From: Fischerella sp. PCC 9605
Lineage (GTDB): Bacteria; Cyanobacteriota; Cyanobacteriia; Cyanobacteriales; Nostocaceae
NCBI RefSeq assembly: GCF_000517105.1
Contig: NZ_KI912151.1
Coordinates: forward strand, 310,001-374,000
Direction: 5' to 3'
DNA: 64,000 nucleotides
Positions within the stretch are counted from its first letter, which is position 1; every line of letters starts with the position of its first letter. The position numbers and the translations under genes were made by a program. Below, one piece after another: positions 35,715 to 44,289 of the stretch. The notes beneath the pieces are model-generated. The model was not told the DNA's origin. It made no database searches and worked only from the letters and a program-made list of their open reading frames with translations.

Positions 35715-35796
35715 TACCAACTACCAACTACCAACTAACCACTAACTGCCTGTACACTTACCAAAATATCCGTAATACTACTGTTTCTTTTGTATA

Positions 35797-35810
35797 TGTA
35801 TACGTATACA
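35797..35810. promoter_or_regulatory. Perfect 14-bp palindrome tgtatacgtataca
   Basis: An exact palindrome about 55 nt upstream of the small hairpin locus, in AT-rich sequence; possible operator. A half-like copy (tgtatacgt) occurs near 39690, upstream of the large surface-protein gene. Confidence 0.45.
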
Positions 35811-35851
35811 AATAAGGAGAGATATACAGTAAGAGCGTTAGCCTGAAACAA

Positions 35852-35914
35852 AGGAGGATGATGCATGACTAAGGTTAGATACCTGGTTTATGCTCCCTCC
35901 TAATTTCTTTTTTT
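35852..35914 (+). terminator. Hairpin plus T-tract over the mini-ORF
   Basis: aggagg (35852-35857) pairs with cctcct (35896-35901) and gcat (35863-35866) with atgc (35890-35893); then comes a T-rich tract to 35914. It looks like an intrinsic terminator whose 5' arm is also the ribosome-binding site of the 12-codon frame. Confidence 0.45.
35865..35903 (+). CDS. Possible 12-codon leader-type ORF with strong ribosome site
   Basis: AAGGAGG (35851-35857) lies 7 nt before an ATG at 35865 that opens a 12-codon frame, MTKVRYLVYAPS, ending at TAA 35903. The ribosome site and ATG region can pair with atgctccctcct at 35890-35901, and the stem is followed by aatttcttttttt, so translation and termination signals overlap. 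No plus-strand gene follows, so it may be a small RNA or dead leader rather than a peptide gene. Confidence 0.35.
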   Translation: MTKVRYLVYAPS

Positions 35915-35917
35915 ATG

Positions 35918-35957
35918 TATAAAAAAATAATGCAACATCTATAATATGTGTTGCATT
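35918..35957 (-). terminator. Intrinsic terminator of the large surface-protein gene
   Basis: On the minus strand aatgcaaca (35957-35949) pairs with tgttgcatt (35937-35929), followed by a T-run (complement of the A-run at 35921-35927). It begins 40 nt after the stop codon at 35997. Confidence 0.8.
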
Positions 35958-35996
35958 GCATCTATTCAGAGCCTTAAATCCTGTTTATAAATGTGG

Positions 35997-38900
35997 TTAT
36001 TTCACCCGTCCACGGAAGCGAATGAAACCATAGGAATTAGTGGGTGTACCAGCAGCTGTAGCATTTGGCAACGTGTTATTTGGTACTTGTGCCTGACTAT
36101 TAACAATTTTCACTACCACTGCACCATTGGTATTGCTGGCTGAACAAGAAGTAGATGGGGTTGTAGCAGGTGGGAAATATTCACCGCGATCGCTATCTGC
36201 CACATTGGTCAAATAGTTAGTACTATTACCGATTGTCATTTGAATACCCGCATCAGCACTGGGTAAACCTCCATCTGTGGGAGTTTGACCAGTGAAGGAA
36301 GAGGAAATAAATGTGACATTGTCAGGTACTAAGTCACAGAAGTGGACGTTGGTGATAGGTGTATCGCCACTAGAGAGGAAGTAAATAGTGTATTCCAATT
36401 CATCTCCTGGTTTAACAATGCCGCCATCAATTACACCCCGCAGCAAGGTACTGATATTGGTACTACCGAGATTGCTATCAGTGTTTAAAGGTGCAGGCCA
36501 GTTAGGATTATTGTCATCGTCTTTCTTAGCGGATGTGGTGTCATCCACATATTTGTTGATAGGTGTACCGTTAATGGCAGTGATGCGTTTGACTAACAGT
36601 AGTTTGGGGTTACTAGCAACAGGCTCAGTTACCTGCAATGAAGTGGGGTCTTCAAACGCAGCCGAAGAGGGATAGTCAGAGGGAATAGAACTGGGATATT
36701 GGCTGGGTAAATTACTCAAGAAGGACTGGTTTTTGTACGTTCCTGCTGTTAAGTTATTCGGAACGATTACTTCCGCAGTAATAGTCAGTGTTTCTCCGCC
36801 TGCTTTATTTGGGTCTTGCTTAGGTAGAGTCAGGTTAGTAATCCGCAAGGTTTGATTATTATTAGCAAAGGTAACATTGCCAGAACCATTGGACACGGTG
36901 ACATTACCTGTGAAATTGCCGTTGATGGGATTACCTCCAGCAACAGAGCGTAAGTCATCCTGAAAAGTTACCCCAGTGATATCAAGAACATTACCAGTGG
37001 CAATTTTGTAAACATATTTAACTGTTTGGCCAGCCGCAGCTTGAGTAATGGAATTACCCTTGGTATCTTGGACATTTTTTTCCATACCAGCAGCAAACAA
37101 GCAACTGGTACCATCATGATTACCACCAGTGGGAGCAGTTGCAACTTCCGTTGCTTTACCATAATTAGAGCTATTGGGGTCAGTATCAATCCGGTACAAC
37201 TTATTATCGCTATTGCTGCGATAGTAGAGGGTACCGAATGCATCCACAAACTGAGAACCAGAATTGTGATCGAATCCTGTAGGATTAGTGGCTTGGCTGG
37301 TAATAGTAGGAGGAAAATTAGTTACGTCCAAGATAATAAGTTTATCTTGAGTGCCGTTTTCATTAACTCCATAAACTTTCTTACCACTAAGGCTAGCAGG
37401 ATCTCGAGGATCGACAGCAAAGTCGTTAAATGTCACTCCGGAAATAGTTCCTGCATTTAAAATCGTTGGGGGAGTTGTGGAGACATCAAGAGTAGCAAAT
37501 TTGTTACCTCCCCCAATTACATAAGTGCCATCCGATAACATTGCGGCAGCAAAATAACCTGTAGATAAAGTACCGCCAGTAGGTTTACCCAAAGAATGTG
37601 CAACGCCATCGCTACCAATTTTAATCACGTTACCAGCGCTGTAAGGGCCTGTAGTGGCACTTGATTGATTGATATAAGCGTATAAGTAATTATCTATAGG
37701 GTTGTATGCTAGGGCATTATAGTCAAATTTAGTTGGATAACCGCCTGTAGTATCGGTGGTCGATCCTCTGGGGATAAAGTTAAAAGTTGCACCTGAACGG
37801 TTTATATCATATAGTTGCTGCGGTCCGCCGGTATTACCTATGGTGATGTAGAAAGTAGAATCGCAAGTTAACGGCAAACCAAGGGGGCGGTTACTAGAGA
37901 CAGCAGCATAGGCAAAAGGAGCAACAGTGGTCGTTATTCCTGCTGTAACATTCACTCCAGCGGTCTGGTTATCCTTGGTTGCATCTGGATCAAGGGTTTC
38001 GGTGGTTCCAGCAGGCGGAGTGACCACGACTTTGTAGCCCGTCCCAACTGGTACGTTGGTGAAGGTATAAGTACCATCAGCAGCCGTAGTCACAGGGCTA
38101 CCTACAGTATTGTCATTGCTATCTTTGAGTGTCACTGTTACCTCAGGAGAGAAGCCGGTTTCACCAGTATCAACGGCTCCATTACTGTTGTCATCTTTGA
38201 TGACTTTGCCTGTAATAGTACCAGGAGCAACAGCGCTAATTAATACACTTGCTTGGTCATCTTCTGTAGATATATTGTTATTTACCTGAGAATCTGGATC
38301 TCTCAGCGAACTACCCGTAACTTCAGCTGTGTTAGTAATATTACCTGTGTTGTTTACTTTAACTGTGATTTGTAAAGATTTACTTTGACCATTGGTTAGT
38401 GTGCCGGTATTCCAAACACCTGTTGTTGGGTTATAATTTCCTCCTCCTGTATTAGAAACATGGCTTACACCAGTAGGTAGTAAGTCTTTAACAGTAACAT
38501 TGTTTGTTGTATCTGGACCTTCATTAGTCACATTGACTGTAAAGGTTATATTCTGTCCAACATTAGGGGTGGCATTATCAACCGTCTTTTCAAGCTTGAG
38601 ATCGGCAACTTGAGTAGTTGCTGCAATAATTACGTTGTTTAAGAAAACATAATCTTGCCCTGTTTGCACAGTACCCGTAAGTTGACTAACTCCAGCCTGA
38701 GTTAAACTTGACACATTGTAGGTATCTGCATCAAAACCATAGGTATTATTGCTACCTAAAGCTGTGCTATTGCTATCAAACGGACCACTAGCCAGAGTAC
38801 TAACACCTAAACCCCCATCGTATCGGAGTGCTTCGTTATTGCTTAAATCAGGGTCTCCCTCCCAAATTGTTGTCGTCATTGATGCAATAGGATTATTTGT

Positions 38901-39602
38901 AACAGCTAATTTATCAAGCGTGAAATTAAAGGAAGTATTTTGACCATCGACAAAGCCATCATAAAGATTTACTGCTGTATTGGGTAGTGAATTATCTTGA
39001 TAAATAACAATTAGTTCCCAACCTGCTAATACAGTCTTAAAGCTACAGTGAGGAGCACCAGTATTAACTGTCAAATCAGAAAAACTATAAGTACCACTGC
39101 CTTTGTTTTGAACTATTGAAGTCACATCAACACGACCATTGAAATATCCTTCGGTGGTGTCACCCGTATAATTTAAGTAGTAGCGACGATTAACTGGCGC
39201 TGAAATAGATTGTCCTTCAAATGTGACATTCCAGTCTGCATTTGCTTGCGAATTGGTTGAACCAGTCCAGTAAAGAAAAGCTTTGACGACCGTTCCACCA
39301 GCAGGTAAAGAAAGCGACGCAGTATTAGTGGTGGTAGGTACTAAAACACTACAAGCATTACCTGTGTTGGGTTGGGTACGCCGAGTCGCACCTGTTACTT
39401 TATAGCCATATTTTCCTACAAAAGTTTGGTCGAGAGTTAACTGCACAGGTGCTGCGATCGCAATACTCGCATACATCGCCTGAGCGGCTGTAAGCAAACC
39501 AAGTAATCCTAGCTTTTTACGTTGAAAAGAGTAACCTGACTTTATTTTACTTGCTGGTTTTGCAGTTCTTGTAAAGTTGAAATACTTCAATAACGGTTTC
39601 AT
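35997..39602 (-). CDS. Large secreted surface protein with DUF11 and SdrD-like domains
   Basis: A 1201-residue exported protein with a long signal region (KLGLLGLLTAAQAMYASIAIAAPV). A first beta domain has AFLYWTGSTNSQANADWNVTF, then a DUF11 domain near residues 340-450 (DLKLEKTVDNATPNVGQNITFT) and a SdrD-type domain near 460-545 (GTITGKVIKDDNSNGAVDTGETG). A beta-propeller-like region with YNALAYNPIDNYLYAYIN follows, then a second DUF11-like part at the C-terminus (LLLVKRITAINGT, DELEYTIYFLSSGDTPITNVHFCDLVPDNVTF). No LPXTG or membrane anchor is visible. It has its own upstream region and terminator and is separated from the barrel operon by a RAYT gene. Probable adhesin or sheath component. 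Confidence 0.85.
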   Translation of the reverse strand: MKPLLKYFNFTRTAKPASKIKSGYSFQRKKLGLLGLLTAAQAMYASIAIAAPVQLTLDQTFVGKYGYKVTGATRRTQPNTGNACSVLVPTTTNTASLSLPAGGTVVKAFLYWTGSTNSQANADWNVTFEGQSISAPVNRRYYLNYTGDTTEGYFNGRVDVTSIVQNKGSGTYSFSDLTVNTGAPHCSFKTVLAGWELIVIYQDNSLPNTAVNLYDGFVDGQNTSFNFTLDKLAVTNNPIASMTTTIWEGDPDLSNNEALRYDGGLGVSTLASGPFDSNSTALGSNNTYGFDADTYNVSSLTQAGVSQLTGTVQTGQDYVFLNNVIIAATTQVADLKLEKTVDNATPNVGQNITFTVNVTNEGPDTTNNVTVKDLLPTGVSHVSNTGGGNYNPTTGVWNTGTLTNGQSKSLQITVKVNNTGNITNTAEVTGSSLRDPDSQVNNNISTEDDQASVLISAVAPGTITGKVIKDDNSNGAVDTGETGFSPEVTVTLKDSNDNTVGSPVTTAADGTYTFTNVPVGTGYKVVVTPPAGTTETLDPDATKDNQTAGVNVTAGITTTVAPFAYAAVSSNRPLGLPLTCDSTFYITIGNTGGPQQLYDINRSGATFNFIPRGSTTDTTGGYPTKFDYNALAYNPIDNYLYAYINQSSATTGPYSAGNVIKIGSDGVAHSLGKPTGGTLSTGYFAAAMLSDGTYVIGGGNKFATLDVSTTPPTILNAGTISGVTFNDFAVDPRDPASLSGKKVYGVNENGTQDKLIILDVTNFPPTITSQATNPTGFDHNSGSQFVDAFGTLYYRSNSDNKLYRIDTDPNSSNYGKATEVATAPTGGNHDGTSCLFAAGMEKNVQDTKGNSITQAAAGQTVKYVYKIATGNVLDITGVTFQDDLRSVAGGNPINGNFTGNVTVSNGSGNVTFANNNQTLRITNLTLPKQDPNKAGGETLTITAEVIVPNNLTAGTYKNQSFLSNLPSQYPSSIPSDYPSSAAFEDPTSLQVTEPVASNPKLLLVKRITAINGTPINKYVDDTTSAKKDDDNNPNWPAPLNTDSNLGSTNISTLLRGVIDGGIVKPGDELEYTIYFLSSGDTPITNVHFCDLVPDNVTFISSSFTGQTPTDGGLPSADAGIQMTIGNSTNYLTNVADSDRGEYFPPATTPSTSCSASNTNGAVVVKIVNSQAQVPNNTLPNATAAGTPTNSYGFIRFRGRVK

Positions 39603-39731
39603 ACTTTTGTCCCGGATAAATTAACTAAAAAGTAGGTTAATAATTTTGCTCAGAAATCAAAAATAATGATGTATTCGTAAATAGTTTTTGTATACGTAAA
39701 ATCACGGTAGCGAGCACATTAACCTATCTCT

Positions 39732-39761
39732 TGTAGAGACGCGCCATGGCGCGTCTCTACA
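39732..39761. repeat. 30-bp palindrome, downstream flank of the RAYT gene
   Basis: Arm tgtagagacgcg, centre ccatgg, perfect palindrome. It lies 14 nt beyond the RAYT stop codon. Identical to the copies at 40026 and 40376. Confidence 0.97.
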
Positions 39762-39775
39762 TGGGGATTTAGGTA

Positions 39776-40339
39776 TCACATCCATAAATTTGCAGGATTA
39801 TCCTTGTCTTCTTCCCATTTGGCAGGGTTATTGATGATGTATTCCCGAATTCTGTCTAAAGAATCATCGGCGCGAATGATATGGTCATAAAATCTGCTTT
39901 GCCAACCAAAATAGTCATGACCGTTTTTGCGACACCAACGGGTGACGGAAGATTTATAGGCATTAATAATTGCTTGTAATGATCCCCGTTTTAATGGTGC
40001 AAATTTGTTAGATTCATCTGTGTTTTGTAGAGACGCGCCATGGCGCGTCTCTACATCTGGGGGGCGGTCGATAACAACAATTCCATGAATATGATTCGGC
40101 ATGATGGCGTAGGCATCTATGTGGGTATGCGCGAAATGATTGGGAATGTCTGCCCAAAATTGTTGGGCGATTTCTCCAATTGCTGATAACTGCACCTCAC
40201 CTGAAATGACATCGCCAAACAAGTAAAAGCGATCGCGTGTACAAATAGTGATGAAATACCAACCGTTAGCGGCATAGTTGCGATTTAGCAAACGGGTCGA
40301 TTCGACTCGGTATTTACCCTTAAATTTCGGTATGGTCAT
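39776..40339 (-). CDS. REP-associated Y1 transposase (RAYT) with palindrome inside
   Basis: A 187-residue transposase. It shows YFITICTRDRFYLFG, the HUH motif H83-I84-H85 in AIMPNHIHGIVVI, and the tyrosine-bearing helix DRIREYIINNPAKWEED. I start at ATG 40339 (MTIPKFKGKYRVESTRLLN). The frame is open back to 40423, but those 28 codons are translated palindrome repeat. Identical 30-bp palindromes flank the gene at 39732 and 40376, and a third lies inside, encoding VETRHGASL at about 95-105, between the HUH domain and the tyrosine helix. The protein may remain active if the insertion is in a loop. It lies between two surface-protein transcription units. Confidence 0.88.
   Translation of the reverse strand: MTIPKFKGKYRVESTRLLNRNYAANGWYFITICTRDRFYLFGDVISGEVQLSAIGEIAQQFWADIPNHFAHTHIDAYAIMPNHIHGIVVIDRPPDVETRHGASLQNTDESNKFAPLKRGSLQAIINAYKSSVTRWCRKNGHDYFGWQSRFYDHIIRADDSLDRIREYIINNPAKWEEDKDNPANLWM
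40026..40055. repeat. 30-bp palindrome inside the RAYT gene
   Basis: Same sequence as the flanking copies (centre ccatgg), read in frame as V-E-T-R-H-G-A-S-L after DRPPD and before QNTDES. Confidence 0.97.
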
Positions 40340-40375
40340 GGTGATAATTACATGTTTGTCGTTGGTAATTCCTCG

Positions 40376-40405
40376 TGTAGAGACGCGCCATGGCGCGTCT
40401 CTACA
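40376..40405. repeat. 30-bp palindrome, upstream flank of the RAYT gene
   Basis: Third identical copy, 36 nt upstream of the RAYT start codon and 14 nt from the stop of the barrel gene. Confidence 0.97.
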
Positions 40406-40419
40406 TTTGATTGGGAATT

Positions 40420-43400
40420 TCATATCTCACCCCTTTGCACCCCCGTTGTTGCCCTCTTTAATTTCTCCACTAAGGTTTTGGTAGATTTTTGTTGCTGACG
40501 TGCTACAGGTTTTTGCAATCCAAACCCATCAAACAATTCGTTCAACTTCAGCGTTAAACCTAAATACAGTCCTCCCGCCGATCGCGTTCCAGAAAAATCG
40601 CGGTCATCAACTTTACCAAAGGCATAGCCAGCACTTAAGCGCAGATTCGGACTGAGATAGTAACCTGCTTCGACTACAAAGCCCGTTTCAGTGTAATCAC
40701 TTTGACTAATCAAACGAGCCTCGCCTACTACATCCATGCTGTATCCCAAGCGATAGGTAGCCCGTAATTGCCCTAAATTTACTGTGCTAGTTCCAACTAA
40801 ATCTTTAGCTAGGTAAGAGTTACTGTTACGCAGGGCAAACTTACCATAAAATTCCCATTGCCAATTGGGGGCGTAGATAGCTTCTACCGCAAAGGTATGA
40901 TCCTCTGAACCCGTACCACTTCCTAACAGGACTGTGTCAGGAATCACAGCAGGATTTTTGCGGTATTCATAACGCAGTAAGGCGTTAAACTTGTCGCTGT
41001 GCGGATCGCGGTAGGCTAAACCTACTTTGAGGTTGGCTGTATCTCCCAGAGACGCGAAATTTCGCGTCTCTACACGATTAGCAGAACTCGCTTGTTGATA
41101 GCGTACTAGGGCTGTGAGTGCAGGCGAAATTTTACCTGTAGCACCAGCGGAAATTACGGTATTGGAACCGCTTGAGGAACTGCGATGTTCATAGCGGGCG
41201 CTGGCTTGGAATTTGGGATTATCGGTGTATTCTAGCCCAACGCTGTAGCTATCACCACTGCCAAACCCCAACGAGTAGCCACTTTGACCAACGGCAAAGG
41301 GTTGGGAATATCGCTGTCCTGCTCCCGTGCGTCCAAAGAAGTCGCCGAACACGTGTTCATAAGCAACGTTGAGCTTCAAGCCAGGGGCTATAGTCCAACG
41401 GTTGTTGAGTCCAATTGCTCCTTGGGTAGTCAGTTCATTTGCCCCACCTAAAATGGTGTAACGACCAGTCAAGGTAGTATCTTTGCCAAGCTTGTGTTCG
41501 CCATTCACGCTTAAGCTGGTGATGGAGTTATCTTCGTATTGACCGCGAGTGAAAAACTGTTGCGCCAGACTGACATTGACGCCGGGAACTATAGCCCAAT
41601 TCAACCCAAAGGCAGTCCGGTCTGGATAAACTGCATCTACATCAGAAGATAGGGTCAGTTCATTCAGTGCTTGGAAAGTGAGGTTATTGGTAATAGGAAA
41701 TGTGAGACGCGATCGCAATTGATCGGAGTTACCACTCAAAGCTTCTGGTGAGATGCGGTCTTCTCTATCCCGATGCACCCAGTCCACATCCACAGTTGCC
41801 TTACCGAAGCGTTGTTGAATACCTGCGGTAATTGTCGTCAGGGAGTTATCAACTTTGCTCCCAGGAACCGCTTCAGTACGAGGTGCAAACAATTCCTCAA
41901 AGGTATCGAGGGGTTGGGGTGCAGTACCAAAATTGTCTTCGTGGTCGTATTGGAAGCGCAGGCTAGTTGTTGAAGAAATTTGCCCTGTTAATTGCGCCCC
42001 ATAGCGGCTTTGACCAGGGACAAAGCTGAGCGTTGCATCATTAGCAAAACCCGCATCATTAGAGCGATAATAAGCACGTCCTTGCAAACCTTTAAAGATT
42101 TCTCCCTGTGCTTCGACACGGTAGGCAGAACCGCTCACCTGTCCCGAAATGTCAGAATGATTGGTAGAACGGGCATATTCTGCAAATAATTTTCCGTTTG
42201 AACCCAAGGAAATTTGTGCATCTGCACCGTAGAGTTCAAAGTCGTGCATCCCCTGGTCTTGTTGAAAGTAGGTTGCTGCTAACCAACTTTCTTTGTTGAG
42301 GTTGCGCTGAAAATTGTATTGCAGGCGACCAGCGTAGATATTGCTATCAGAACCACTACCTTTGTATTGGTAGGTGGTGACGATACGACGGACTAAAACC
42401 TGTCCAAATTTATCTACATCGGTACGCAGAATAGGTTCTCGGAATAAAATAGTGCCGCGATCGTAATCAATTTCATAATCAGAACCCCGGTTTAGCTGTT
42501 TGCGTTCCAGTACACTACCGGGAGTGTTGAGTTCTTCTAACTCAATAAAAACATTTTCACTACCTGGAACAAGTAACCTGCGGGAGAGGAAGTAGTAACC
42601 ACTGGTGCCATCAGGAGCAATTGTATCTCGTTGAAAAGCTTCGACATTGTTGCCATAGAAGCCAGTGAATTGCAGATTTCCCAGGTTGTAGTTTGCCTTG
42701 AAACCATGCAATTGACGTGTCACTGCTGTAAATTGCTGGGATGAACGGCTAAACTCCTGAGTATTGTAGTCACCCCACATGAAATAATCGGGATCGGCAC
42801 TGGGAGTCTTGGGCGATCGCTCTAACCGTGCATAGACGCTGTCAGTGGAAGGAGTCAGTACTTCTGTTTTGGAACTGTCACCGTAGACGGGATAGTTTTG
42901 ATCGTTGAACTGAAAAGAACGAAATAATCTGGTATCACAGTTGCAGTCTTCATTCAGGTTGCGAGAACTGTTGTAAGCACCAGTAAACAACCATTCTCCA
43001 ATCGCCCCAGTTGCAAATACCGACGAGCGTACATTCAACTGAGTGTCATTGTCTTTGTTCGGAGGAAGAAAATCACGAAAACTACCGTAATAATCTGTAC
43101 CCCTAGCACCCAAACGCACATCCACTACCCCAGTCACCAAACTAGGACGCAGTGCTGTTTCAAATTGTAGTTGAGTATAGGCTTCTAAATCATTGGTAAT
43201 AGCTCGAATTCTAACAGTTTGGGCATCCAAACTCGATTTGAGGGTGCTGGTAAATAGCCCTTTTTTTGCCTGTACCTGAAATCCAGGTTGGTCTGGTTGG
43301 AAGTCTACACCGACAAACTCACCAGCAGTAGGTATTAGGGTAACAACTGCATCGCGATTTGAGCGGTTGTTATTCTCATCTATGAGTTCACCCTTCACTG

Positions 43401-44289
43401 TCGCCGTAGAACGTCCATCGGCAGGAATACGAGTTTCTACGGTTTCCAATTTCAATTGTGTGGGTGCGCCCCGTACCTGTACTTGTAGGCTTACAGGCGG
43501 TTCACTAGAACCTACCACCTTGGTAGTAATAGTGTTAGTTCCTTCTTTTAAGGAGACACCATACCATGTCTGCGTTACCAAGTTGGTATTAGCATCAGTT
43601 TCTGTCCGTCCCACCAAGGATGGATCTACCAAATCCCCATTTACCCGCAATTCCACACTGGCACCTACGGGAAATTGCAGAATTACTGTGGTTGCTGGCA
43701 CATCGACTATGGTGTCAGGGGTGGGGGTCAGGATTTTTAGAGAAGGAGTGGGAGAGGGGGAGAGTGGGAGAAGGGGAGTGGAGGAAGATGGATTTTGTGA
43801 TAGTTGTTGTAAACCTTTTGGTAACTTAATATCGGGTACTGGTTGAAATAGTTGTATTGCTGGGGATGTTGTAGCAGAATCTATTACATTTGTTAGGTTA
43901 TCTGTTACTATTTCTTCCTCTTGTGGGACGGACATCTTGTCCGTCAAGGGCGAGTCAGTTGTCTTCGGTTCTGAAAACCTCTCCGCGTCACCGCGTCCCA
44001 ATTTCTCTGTATCTTCTATTTGTTGTTCCTGTTGGACAACATTGGGGTGTTCTGCTCTAGCTAGGACAGGATACAAAGTCATACTCAAAGTCCCTGCCAT
44101 CATCCCCATTAATTTGAGGTTGAAACTGGTTGTATTCAATCGTTGAAACTGGCGGAGAAATCGTAAGGACACGGAGACACGGGAGCCACTGCGTTGCGGG
44201 TGTACCAAGCGTTGTAGCACGTGGCGTGGACACAAAGGCGTGGTGAACTTCCCCGCGTCTCCATTTATATGGTGCAGTCTTTTTTTCAT
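40420..44289 (-). CDS. Outer-membrane beta-barrel protein of the surface-protein operon
   Basis: A 1289-residue protein. The N-terminal 58 residues are mostly translated repeat; a hydrophobic segment ending in LYPVLARAEHP should be the export signal. A low-complexity linker follows, then Ig-like/invasin-like modules (LKLETVETRIPADGRSTATV, GELIDENNNRSNRDAVVTLIP). From about residue 385 to 1245 there are amphipathic strands typical of a large barrel (WLFTGAYNSSRNL, GGLYLGLTLKLNELFD near the end). The start is sound: it overlaps the upstream stop (ATGA) and has GGAGG at 11 nt. An in-frame palindrome adds VETRNFASL at 1072-1082. The barrel may anchor or export the DUF11 proteins encoded upstream. 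Confidence 0.8.
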   Translation of the reverse strand: MKKRLHHINGDAGKFTTPLCPRHVLQRLVHPQRSGSRVSVSLRFLRQFQRLNTTSFNLKLMGMMAGTLSMTLYPVLARAEHPNVVQQEQQIEDTEKLGRGDAERFSEPKTTDSPLTDKMSVPQEEEIVTDNLTNVIDSATTSPAIQLFQPVPDIKLPKGLQQLSQNPSSSTPLLPLSPSPTPSLKILTPTPDTIVDVPATTVILQFPVGASVELRVNGDLVDPSLVGRTETDANTNLVTQTWYGVSLKEGTNTITTKVVGSSEPPVSLQVQVRGAPTQLKLETVETRIPADGRSTATVKGELIDENNNRSNRDAVVTLIPTAGEFVGVDFQPDQPGFQVQAKKGLFTSTLKSSLDAQTVRIRAITNDLEAYTQLQFETALRPSLVTGVVDVRLGARGTDYYGSFRDFLPPNKDNDTQLNVRSSVFATGAIGEWLFTGAYNSSRNLNEDCNCDTRLFRSFQFNDQNYPVYGDSSKTEVLTPSTDSVYARLERSPKTPSADPDYFMWGDYNTQEFSRSSQQFTAVTRQLHGFKANYNLGNLQFTGFYGNNVEAFQRDTIAPDGTSGYYFLSRRLLVPGSENVFIELEELNTPGSVLERKQLNRGSDYEIDYDRGTILFREPILRTDVDKFGQVLVRRIVTTYQYKGSGSDSNIYAGRLQYNFQRNLNKESWLAATYFQQDQGMHDFELYGADAQISLGSNGKLFAEYARSTNHSDISGQVSGSAYRVEAQGEIFKGLQGRAYYRSNDAGFANDATLSFVPGQSRYGAQLTGQISSTTSLRFQYDHEDNFGTAPQPLDTFEELFAPRTEAVPGSKVDNSLTTITAGIQQRFGKATVDVDWVHRDREDRISPEALSGNSDQLRSRLTFPITNNLTFQALNELTLSSDVDAVYPDRTAFGLNWAIVPGVNVSLAQQFFTRGQYEDNSITSLSVNGEHKLGKDTTLTGRYTILGGANELTTQGAIGLNNRWTIAPGLKLNVAYEHVFGDFFGRTGAGQRYSQPFAVGQSGYSLGFGSGDSYSVGLEYTDNPKFQASARYEHRSSSSGSNTVISAGATGKISPALTALVRYQQASSANRVETRNFASLGDTANLKVGLAYRDPHSDKFNALLRYEYRKNPAVIPDTVLLGSGTGSEDHTFAVEAIYAPNWQWEFYGKFALRNSNSYLAKDLVGTSTVNLGQLRATYRLGYSMDVVGEARLISQSDYTETGFVVEAGYYLSPNLRLSAGYAFGKVDDRDFSGTRSAGGLYLGLTLKLNELFDGFGLQKPVARQQQKSTKTLVEKLKRATTGVQRGEI
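41045..41074. repeat. Palindrome copy inserted in frame in the barrel gene
   Basis: Centre aaattt; 27 of 30 positions follow the family arm, with the first three bases on the left changed. Coding strand: R-V-E-T-R-N-F-A-S-L-G between SSAN and DTANLKVG. Confidence 0.92.
43927..43945. repeat. Short palindrome (gacggaca arms) inside the barrel gene
   Basis: Arms gacggaca and tgtccgtc around tct. This is another dispersed cyanobacterial repeat; here it encodes the LTDKMSV stretch in the low-complexity linker. Confidence 0.6.

Noticed and set aside
37026-37460. 144-codon plus-strand frame inside the surface-protein gene
   Set aside because: Antisense to a strongly supported 1201-codon gene; no independent evidence.
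43367-43846. 159-codon plus-strand frame
   Set aside because: Antisense to the Ig-like region of the barrel gene.
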